Shown: positions 53,852 to 59,841 of the stretch, one piece after another
Layout: each line of letters begins with the position of its first letter
How positions within the stretch are numbered: position 1 is the first letter of the stretch
From: Alicyclobacillus tolerans
GTDB lineage: Bacteria > Bacillota > Bacilli > Alicyclobacillales > Alicyclobacillaceae
DNA: 59,841 bases
NCBI RefSeq assembly: GCF_900142255.1
Contig: NZ_FRAF01000022.1
Coordinates: 1-59,841, forward strand
Direction of reading: 5' to 3'
The notes under the pieces: model-generated
What the model saw: only the letters and a program-made list of their open reading frames with translations
What the model was told of the DNA's origin: nothing
The model's database searches: none
Made by a program: the position numbers and the translations under genes

Positions 53852-54847
53852 ATTAGCACTCAAGAACACGCGCGAAAATGGAAAAAACGAATTGAACCTT
53901 TTGAAGAAGCCAATTGGAAAACTTCTACATGGCAATTGATAAACAGCAGTATTCCCTATTTAGCATTATGGTATCTGTCTGCTAAAAGTATGCTTGATCA
54001 TTGGATCTGGCTAACTCCTCTGTTGGCATTGGCTGCTTCAGGTTTTTTTATGAGAATATTTATCATTTTTCATGACTGTGGTCACTACTCATTTTTCAAG
54101 CATCCCAAAACTAACGAATGGGTTGGATTATTCACAGGATTTTTGACAGGGTTTCCTTATTACAAATGGCGATACGAACATGCTTTACATCATGCAACGA
54201 GCGGAAATTTAAACCATAGAGGGATAGGTGATATTTGGATATTGACAGTTAACGAATATCGGCAACTCTCTCCTAAGAAAAAAATGATATATCGATTGTA
54301 TCGTAATCCACTTATTTTATTTGGATTAGGACCTATATATCTTTTTTGCAAAGCACGCATGAACCGAAAAGGAGCAGAACGAAAAGAACGATGGAACACG
54401 TATGGAACAACAATTTTCATTTTAACTTCTCTTCTGGTACTGGGAAGCTATTGGGGATGGCAAGTGGTACTGGTGGTACAAGGAACCATTTTTTATGGTT
54501 CTGGTATCATCGGTATTTGGTTATTTTATATTCAGCATCAATTTGATGGCAGTTATTTTGAAGAACAAAATAAGTGGAATTATTTTGACGCCGCTCTGCA
54601 GGGGAGTTCATTTTACAAGCTCCCACTCATTTTACAATGGTTTACGGGTAATATTGGATTCCATCATGTACACCATCTTGGTCCCCGTATTCCCAATTAT
54701 CAGTTGCAAAAAGCACACGAAAATGTTGATGCTTTTCGACAGGTTCGACATATTGGGTTGAGGCAGAGTTTAGATTCCCTATTCTATCGTTTGTGGGATG
54801 AGGAACAGAAAAAATTTATCCATTTCAGCGAAATTAGGGACGATTAG
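53852..54847 (+). CDS. Membrane fatty acid desaturase, probable ATT start
   Basis: About 331 residues. Three histidine boxes of acyl-lipid desaturases: HDCGH, HALHH and HHVHH, with four helices; uses O2 and a di-iron centre to introduce a double bond, adjusting membrane fluidity. The conserved N-terminal part (EHARKWKKRIEPFEE, then TSTWQLINSSIPYLALWYL) is coded upstream of the first in-frame TTG (53936), back to a TGA at 53846-53848. The only fitting start is ATT 53852, 8 or 9 bases after GGAAAGG; ATG 53842 is one frame off and would need a single-base shift. Monocistronic. Confidence 0.83.
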   Translation: MSTQEHARKWKKRIEPFEEANWKTSTWQLINSSIPYLALWYLSAKSMLDHWIWLTPLLALAASGFFMRIFIIFHDCGHYSFFKHPKTNEWVGLFTGFLTGFPYYKWRYEHALHHATSGNLNHRGIGDIWILTVNEYRQLSPKKKMIYRLYRNPLILFGLGPIYLFCKARMNRKGAERKERWNTYGTTIFILTSLLVLGSYWGWQVVLVVQGTIFYGSGIIGIWLFYIQHQFDGSYFEEQNKWNYFDAALQGSSFYKLPLILQWFTGNIGFHHVHHLGPRIPNYQLQKAHENVDAFRQVRHIGLRQSLDSLFYRLWDEEQKKFIHFSEIRDD

Positions 54848-54892
54848 AAAGCTTTTTCTTCCCACAATAAAATATAAAAAACTCATACTTAA

Positions 54893-54938
54893 CGGGGCTA
54901 TTCCTATCGTCATCAAAGGTGACCTATAGGATAGCCCC
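54893..54938 (+). terminator. Hairpin between convergent desaturase and spore protein genes
   Basis: Stem GGGGCTATTCCTAT/ATAGGATAGCCCC with a long loop. No strong T-run on either strand; may terminate both transcripts. Confidence 0.55.
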
Positions 54939-54953
54939 ATTGTTCAAACCCAA

Positions 54954-55181
54954 TTATTCAACCGAGGATTCAGTCGCAGCTAGTCTTTGCTGTGCATAGG
55001 CAACTAATTTTTTGGTAATACTTCCACCAATAGAACCATTTTCATAAGACGAAACAGCTCCCCAATAACCGTCAGCTGGTGGGGTAATGCCAAGTTCTGA
55101 GGCAACCTCATATTTCAGCGATTGTAGAGCCTGGGTAGCCTGCTGAATCAGCAATGGATTCGATGAGCTATTCTGCGTCAT
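54954..55181 (-). CDS. Alpha/beta-type small acid-soluble spore protein
   Basis: 75 residues, DNA-coating protein of the dormant spore. The germination-protease site is KYEVASELGI and the DNA-binding helix-turn region is GYWGAVSSYENGSIGGSITKKL (conserved GYWG...RENGSVGGxITK). ATG 55181 follows GAGGAGG. It protects spore DNA from UV and heat and shows the organism sporulates. The usual Arg before ENGS is Tyr here, a small departure. Confidence 0.92.
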   Translation of the reverse strand: MTQNSSSNPLLIQQATQALQSLKYEVASELGITPPADGYWGAVSSYENGSIGGSITKKLVAYAQQRLAATESSVE

Positions 55182-55270
55182 GTGTAACGCCTCCTCAGAG
55201 AGTCTTAGATGAACTTGCAATCTTAATGTGCCCTGAGGAGAAGGTGTTAGACAAACACATATTACCGTTG

Positions 55271-56407
55271 TTACCGTTGTTCGATAGGGACAAATTGGGC
55301 ATGAGTGAGCCCAGTATATTCTGCTCGCGGACGAATCAAGCGATTGTTTTGATATTGTTCAAGCACATGAGCCGTCCAACCCGCGATGCGACTGCAGGCA
55401 AAAATCGGTGTATAAAGATGTGTGGGTAATCCAAGCGAATAATACATGGATGCTGAGTAAAAGTCGACGTTTGGGTTGAGACCTTTTTTCTCTTTGACAA
55501 CGCGCTCGACAATTTGCGACATTTCAAACCATTTCGTCTCACCCTTTAGTTCTCCTGCTTGCTTGCTCAACTGGCGCAGATGAGTCGCACGCGGATCTTC
55601 CGTACGATAAACGCGATGGCCAAAGCCCATAATTTTTTTCTTTTGCTCCAAAGCATTTTCAATCCAAGCTTCCGCTTTATTTATGTCACCGATTTCCAAC
55701 AACATCTTCATGACTTGCTCATTCGCTCCACCATGCAGTGGGCCTTTGAGCGTTCCAACAGCAGACGTAATTGCTGAGTACATATCAGACAGTGTTCCCG
55801 CCGTGACACGAGCTGAAAATGTAGAAGCATTCAATTCATGGTCAGCATGCAAAATCAAAGCGATATTAAACGCTTTTTCCTCAAATTCTGTAGGTTTTTT
55901 TCCATTTAGCTGATAAAAGAAATCAGCCGCTGCGCTGAGCGTTGTATCGGGCTGAACAGGTTCGAGACCTTGACGAATCCGTTCAAATCCAGTAACAAGA
56001 GCAGGAATTTTAGCCACTAAGCGAGTTGCCTTGCGAAGATTGGCTTCCAGAGTTTCATGACCTTCGTCTGGATCGTACAGCCCAAGAAAAGATACTGCTG
56101 TACGTAATACCTCCATAGCATTGGAGTTTTTCGGTAACGATTTTAACAGTTTCAGCGTAGGTTCATCCAACTTACGCTCATTCGCTATTTCTTGAGTCAA
56201 TTGCTGCAATTCAGTTTTATTGGGCAATTTACCGTGCCAAAGAAGATAAATAACTTCCTCGAAAGTCGCATGGCCTGCAATCAAATCGTGGATATCATAA
56301 CCCTGGTAGACAAGCCGTCCCTCTTTACCATCCACAAAGCAAATATTGGATGTATTAGCTACAACATCTTCTAACCCGGCAACAAATGCGGTTGAATCGT
56401 TTGCCAT
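55271..56407 (-). CDS. citZ: Citrate synthase
   Basis: 378 residues, Gram-positive type II citrate synthase condensing oxaloacetate and acetyl-CoA. Catalytic His in LHADHELNAST and MGFGHRVYRTEDPRA, acid Asp in the NVDFYSASMYYSLG block, and GPLHGGANEQVMKML. ATG 56407 follows GGAGGGA. Not next to icd/mdh as in B. subtilis. A TATACT -10 box lies about 90 bases upstream with a poor -35 (T-run). Confidence 0.95.
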   Translation of the reverse strand: MANDSTAFVAGLEDVVANTSNICFVDGKEGRLVYQGYDIHDLIAGHATFEEVIYLLWHGKLPNKTELQQLTQEIANERKLDEPTLKLLKSLPKNSNAMEVLRTAVSFLGLYDPDEGHETLEANLRKATRLVAKIPALVTGFERIRQGLEPVQPDTTLSAAADFFYQLNGKKPTEFEEKAFNIALILHADHELNASTFSARVTAGTLSDMYSAITSAVGTLKGPLHGGANEQVMKMLLEIGDINKAEAWIENALEQKKKIMGFGHRVYRTEDPRATHLRQLSKQAGELKGETKWFEMSQIVERVVKEKKGLNPNVDFYSASMYYSLGLPTHLYTPIFACSRIAGWTAHVLEQYQNNRLIRPRAEYTGLTHAQFVPIEQR

Positions 56408-56538
56408 GGATAATCCCTCCACTCCCAGATATGTTTCCTGCTTTGATCAAACATTGGTTGCAAAAACCCGTGCAACGAGATCGTCCATCCTAATTTGAGT
56501 ATACTACAAATGAGGCTGACAAAAAAATTGACATGCCA

Positions 56539-57411
56539 TCATTTTTTCTCGGGAGGCATCCATAAGCCCTGATTCAATTTGGTCTTTAACCCTTCTTGTC
56601 GCTGGGAAGGAGCGTATATGTCTATCTCATTCCCAAGCATCCATTCCTTGGGTTTTGCAGAGCATTCTCCAAGCAATCTTCTTCGGGCAGACTCAACAAT
56701 CATCAGTTGCTGCGGACGCACAAGATGCATATTTAGATTCCCCAAAGCCAGTTGCGGCAATCGAGAAAGTTCTTCCGCGTCAGGCACTGGCCAAACCAAA
56801 TGATGTATTCGTTCTCCAAAAGCCTCTTCCAGAATAGGTTGCCACTCTTTGTAAAAGGTAAAAGCGGATGTACGATGATCTTCTGCTAACAACTGAATGT
56901 AATCAACTCCAGCCATCAAATGAGCAGCAATCAAAGCAAGATAAGAAGGAACAGAATCTGGCGAAGAAGGAAGTACCAACTCTGTAAAAACTGTAAAATT
57001 TTTATTTTTACTTTCTTCTATTCGTGTCACCCAATGGCTGTTTTTTGCGTCAGCTAGACGAAAACTGATTTCCACCGCATCGAAACCTGCTTCATGAAGC
57101 GCGTCCAAAAATTCTCCGGATTCATTACGCAGCGCCGCATACTCAAACAAAATACCAGAAGATAGAGGCCGAATATGATACTCGTGACAAAGGGAAATTT
57201 TATTTTGCAGAATGGAAGGTGTAGTGAATACAGGGCTGCCGTAAGCAAACTTCCAAAAGTCTATATATGGATGTACATTTTGTAAACTTGCCTGCATGAA
57301 ACTAAAAGGAATCCCAGTATCCATAGCGACTGTGATGCCGCGAAATCTTGGTTTTTCCGCACGTTTGGGCAACTGGGCTGTATACCAGACGTTCCAAGGC
57401 AAAGATTCCAT
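56539..57411 (-). CDS. Phosphosulfolactate synthase-like protein (ComA/YitD family)
   Basis: 290 residues, TIM-barrel. DTGIPFSFMQASLQN, YIDFWKFAYGSPVF, SSGILFEYAALRNESGEF and GFDAVEISF correspond to the ComA family blocks (DKG..., IDxxKFGWGT, GGTLFE, GFxxIEIS). The family adds sulfite to phosphoenolpyruvate; in Bacillus it serves 3-sulfolactate made in sporulation. Some motif positions differ from typical members (GILFE rather than GGTLFE), so the reaction is inferred. Last gene of a run with mntP-like and folC-like genes. Confidence 0.7.
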   Translation of the reverse strand: MESLPWNVWYTAQLPKRAEKPRFRGITVAMDTGIPFSFMQASLQNVHPYIDFWKFAYGSPVFTTPSILQNKISLCHEYHIRPLSSGILFEYAALRNESGEFLDALHEAGFDAVEISFRLADAKNSHWVTRIEESKNKNFTVFTELVLPSSPDSVPSYLALIAAHLMAGVDYIQLLAEDHRTSAFTFYKEWQPILEEAFGERIHHLVWPVPDAEELSRLPQLALGNLNMHLVRPQQLMIVESARRRLLGECSAKPKEWMLGNEIDIYAPSQRQEGLKTKLNQGLWMPPEKK

Positions 57412-57489
57412 CTACCGATTCCCTCCCATCGCCAATAGCACAGTCTATGGCATGAGGCGGATTCCGGTGTCTCAGAGAAACGCCGATTC

Positions 57490-58020
57490 CTAAAGGGCAA
57501 AAACACAAGCTATAACAACCAAAAGCGCTCCAGCAAACTGATGAACAGGCATACGCAAAGAACGTCCTAGCCAGCGGCCCGTCTCAAGCGCCAAAATAGT
57601 CATCAAAAGCGAGATGGCTCCAAAAGTTAAACTGGCATCAATCCAAGGAACACGCATGACACCCAGCCCAAAACCCACCGTTAAATTATCGAGGGAAAGA
57701 ATGATAGCTAAAAGCCAAGTTTTCCATGTCGATCCGTTTGTCGTTTTTTCCGTTTCTTCGTTTTCTTTCTGAAAGAAGGTATATACACCGACTAAAGCCA
57801 GCAAAATAGCTCCAAACCAATGGGCACTTTGATGCAACGAGACAGACAACTGATGCCCCAGCAACAGACCTATTGCTGGCATCACAGCCTCAAAAAGGGC
57901 AAACAGCAAAGCAGTCCGCCACTGTTGTCGTCGTTGTATGCCAGCAGCACCGATTCCTACGGCGGCGGCGGCATTATTGGCTGCCAAAACAACACCAGCC
58001 AGCACCAGTTTCAAAAACAC
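57490..58020 (-). CDS. MntP-like (DUF204) membrane protein
   Basis: 176 residues, six helices in two repeats. The second repeat holds LSLDNLTVGFGLGV like the MntP manganese exporter family, while the first repeat has AANNAAAAVGIG, where MntP usually has an Asp (DAFAVSLGLG). Asp-to-Asn may alter metal transport. Related YtaF sporulation membrane proteins are another possible assignment. Twelve bases after the folC-like gene, with little room between, so same operon. Confidence 0.7.
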   Translation of the reverse strand: MFLKLVLAGVVLAANNAAAAVGIGAAGIQRRQQWRTALLFALFEAVMPAIGLLLGHQLSVSLHQSAHWFGAILLALVGVYTFFQKENEETEKTTNGSTWKTWLLAIILSLDNLTVGFGLGVMRVPWIDASLTFGAISLLMTILALETGRWLGRSLRMPVHQFAGALLVVIACVFAL

Positions 58021-58031
58021 AAGAATCCTCC

Positions 58032-59444
58032 TTACTCTTTAGCCGTCAGTGACTTACCATCACCTTTCTGTTTAGTCGGTTGATTCCATATCGAACCCGT
58101 ATCGATATTCAAATATTGAAAAACGTCCGTTAAAAACGACTGGGTTCCCAGCAGCCAAATTTCATCGACAGAAAGATGATCCAAAGCCATTTGCCAGGCG
58201 CTTGCAAAAGAATGAGTTTCTTTCCCTATTTTGCCCATCTGTTGCCATACACCTACCCAATGGCGGGAAAATTGCAGATGCGGATTTTGAGCTCTGCAAA
58301 ATATAATCCAATCTAGATACTCATGCAATTCATTGAGCAATCCTTCGCCATCTTTATCATCCGGCAAACAGACAATAGCTCCCCTCCTCTTATTCCCCAA
58401 TTGACCAATGGCATCCAAATAATTCAATACTCGTCGCGCATTTTCCCTGTGGATTGCTCCATCTAACAATGTTGGTACGGAAAGGTTAGGAAGATACTGC
58501 ATGCGACCAGGAAGCGCAAGATCTTCAATATGCAACTCCAGAGATGCTTCGCTAAAGGGGCGCAACATTCGCCATATTTGCCATGCGGCCTCCATAACCA
58601 CCACCAGATTACTGCGAAACGCCTCCAAAACGGTCGGTCCGTAAATGGTAAAAATGGGACCCGAAGTCGTCACACGATATTCATCGATGTTATCTTTACG
58701 GCAGACAAGCTGACATTGATTCATTTGTGCCCGGATAGGCTCGGGAAGATGCAACTCAGCACGGATGGTTTCAAGAATTTGTCCGGTTTCTTGAGGTTGA
58801 GGATGTAAAACCCACCAGCGTGTATCAGACGTTAAGATACCTATTTTTTCCCATATAACATCCCGTAACTCTGGTCCCAATTGCATTTTGTGCTCTAGGA
58901 AAACAGGCGTCATCAGTGCACCCTGATGCACAATCTGATTCACATCATCATGACGCGCTCCTCGCCCCAGTTCAAAAATATTGACATCCGTTTGATGATC
59001 GCGAAAAAATTCTGCCGCAATTGCCGCAACGTATCCCACTGGACCAAAATAGTGATGAGCAGGCAATTGCAAGGTTTCGGCAGCATTGCGAATACGTTGT
59101 GCATAACGCACAAAATCTTTTTCGGAAATTTTTTGTCCGTTCAGTCGTATACGTTCGAGAAAATCGACCAAATGAGGAGAAGTAAACAGACCGACTGATA
59201 ATCCCATTCGCTCCAATACAGCCGCTAATAGGATAGCGTGCGTTCCTTTTCCCTTGCTCCCAGTCACAGCAATATTACAAGTCGTTCGATCTGGAGAACC
59301 AAGTTGATCTAAAAGTGCACGCGTCCACTCCGGGTGCCGCCGATCACGATCAAACCCTTCAGGTAAATATGGTTTTGCCTGGTTGTAAGATTGATAAATC
59401 CATTCGATATACGAAGTTACCTGTTCCGCGAGATGGTCAGCCAC
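58032..59444 (-). CDS. Divergent FolC-like Mur ligase family protein
   Basis: About 470 residues. P-loop VTGSKGKGTHAILLAAVLER and SPHLVDFLERIRLNGQKIS match folylpolyglutamate synthases, followed by FELGRGARHDDVNQI in place of the usual EVGLGGRLDATN and FLEHKMQLG in place of DHxxxLG. These changes suggest an ATP-dependent amide ligase with a different substrate or an older FolC paralogue. GTG 59444 has GGGGAGAG 6 bases upstream; TTG 59489 at the intron edge is a poorer choice. A group II intron ends just upstream, so its native promoter is probably displaced. Confidence 0.75.
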   Translation of the reverse strand: MADHLAEQVTSYIEWIYQSYNQAKPYLPEGFDRDRRHPEWTRALLDQLGSPDRTTCNIAVTGSKGKGTHAILLAAVLERMGLSVGLFTSPHLVDFLERIRLNGQKISEKDFVRYAQRIRNAAETLQLPAHHYFGPVGYVAAIAAEFFRDHQTDVNIFELGRGARHDDVNQIVHQGALMTPVFLEHKMQLGPELRDVIWEKIGILTSDTRWWVLHPQPQETGQILETIRAELHLPEPIRAQMNQCQLVCRKDNIDEYRVTTSGPIFTIYGPTVLEAFRSNLVVVMEAAWQIWRMLRPFSEASLELHIEDLALPGRMQYLPNLSVPTLLDGAIHRENARRVLNYLDAIGQLGNKRRGAIVCLPDDKDGEGLLNELHEYLDWIIFCRAQNPHLQFSRHWVGVWQQMGKIGKETHSFASAWQMALDHLSVDEIWLLGTQSFLTDVFQYLNIDTGSIWNQPTKQKGDGKSLTAKE

Positions 59445-59489
59445 AAACGTCTCTCCCCGACAATAGTTTCCCTCGCCATCATAATACAA

Positions 59490-59841
59490 ATCGAGTAGGA
59501 GGGGGTGACTAACCCCCGTCCTCTCACACCACCGTACGTACCGTTCGGTATACGGCGGTTCATGTTGTGGAACGAATCACATCGTATCGCTCAACTAAGC
59601 TAACCAGTCCTCGGTCACGCCAATAGGCAAGACCGAGGGCTTTATTCATTTGTGGGGTATTTGAGAGTCTCCAGTAGCCCTTGCGTGAACCGCTTATCAG
59701 GACTGCCCATTCCTCGGGAATCCCAAGGACGACGAGGTTTCGTCGCTTTGTCTTAGGTTTCTTCCATTGCTTAAGGAAGCACATTCTCAATCGGTGACGT
59801 ATCCACTTGTCTAAGTCCTCGAACACACTACGGGTCTGAGC
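59490..59841 (-). mobile_element. Group II intron, 3' part
   Basis: Reading the minus strand: end of the intron-encoded protein, then a domain V-like hairpin (ACCGCCGTATACCG AACG GGTACGTACGGTGGT type, about 59523-59565), then domain VI (GGGGGTTAGTCACCCCC) and a terminus CTCCTACTCGAT at about 59490. This order is diagnostic of bacterial group II introns. The rest lies beyond the right edge. It is oriented the same way as the downstream folC-like gene. Confidence 0.88.
59560..59841 (-). CDS. ltrA: Group II intron reverse transcriptase/maturase, C-terminal fragment
   Basis: About 93 codons visible, open at the window edge. VFEDLDKWIRHRLRMCFLK, then GIPEEWAVLISGSRKGYWRL and a terminal RGLVSLVERYDVIRS, match the maturase (domain X) and tail of LtrA-type proteins (FExLDxWIRRRLR, SRKGYWRL). 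No HNH endonuclease domain is seen after domain X in this part. The reverse transcriptase domain is outside the window. Confidence 0.92.
   Translation of the reverse strand, partial: AQTRSVFEDLDKWIRHRLRMCFLKQWKKPKTKRRNLVVLGIPEEWAVLISGSRKGYWRLSNTPQMNKALGLAYWRDRGLVSLVERYDVIRSTT

Overview
The window reads as a piece of chromosome from a spore-forming, probably acidophilic, member of the Bacilli (Alicyclobacillaceae-like). Pointers: an alpha/beta small acid-soluble spore protein, a YjcZ-type sporulation peptide, YjzC, the YojF/BshB2 bacillithiol pair and a phosphosulfolactate synthase-like protein (spore sulfolactate); a secreted G1 glutamic peptidase, a family typical of acid-loving microbes; strong GGAGG ribosome sites and many TTG/GTG starts; moderate G+C. 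The species cannot be fixed from sequence alone. Both ends lie inside mobile DNA (IS21-type istB and terminal repeats on the left, the 3' end of a group II intron on the right), so the window may be a contig that stops at repeats.

Layout. 1-1,721: IS21-family end that cuts the 3' end of an amino acid permease gene. 1,928-11,060: housekeeping metabolism (ispG, class I aldolase, yjzC, rocD-tagO, an RlmL-type rRNA methylase, aconitase). 11,140-14,714: lipoprotein, G1 glutamic peptidase with a Gln-rich tail, the decayed end of a methyltransferase gene, and an iron alcohol dehydrogenase with a 32-bp palindrome in its promoter region. 14,919-24,416: transporters, a flavoprotein, Maf, a MetI-type enzyme, an HD-GYP phosphodiesterase and a glycosyltransferase, with two tail-to-tail gene overlaps. 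24,554-31,912: a repeat-rich Gln/Gly/Met protein, TrxB, a GPR1/FUN34/YaaH-like membrane protein, and a Sir2 deacylase next to a GNAT/acyl-CoA-synthetase fusion, followed by an M29 aminopeptidase. 31,944-39,912: PAS-GGDEF-EAL protein, bacillithiol genes, 6-phosphogluconate dehydrogenase, sporulation peptide, and a LysM-NlpC/P60 wall hydrolase behind a c-di-AMP (ydaO) riboswitch.

39,977-45,709 holds a flavoprotein and the glycerol module glpF-glpK plus a GNAT gene, flanked by two 237-bp direct repeats that each carry tRNA-Gly(GCC) and tRNA-Phe(GAA); tRNA-Cys(GCA) and tRNA-Ala(GGC) lie beside the second copy. 45,931-53,657: PepSY protein, S-adenosylmethionine decarboxylase with a structured leader, a coupled operon of a small protein, a GT4 glycosyltransferase and a rhomboid protease, a MacAB-like exporter, and small proteins including a CBS-domain protein. 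53,852-59,444: fatty acid desaturase apparently starting at ATT, spore protein, citrate synthase, and a folC-like / mntP-like / comA-like gene run. The group II intron sits immediately upstream of that run.

Links between genes: citrate synthase and aconitase start the TCA cycle; the Sir2/GNAT-ACD pair probably controls lysine acylation; GGDEF-EAL and HD-GYP proteins act on c-di-GMP while the riboswitch senses c-di-AMP; TrxB and BshB2/YojF serve thiol redox balance.
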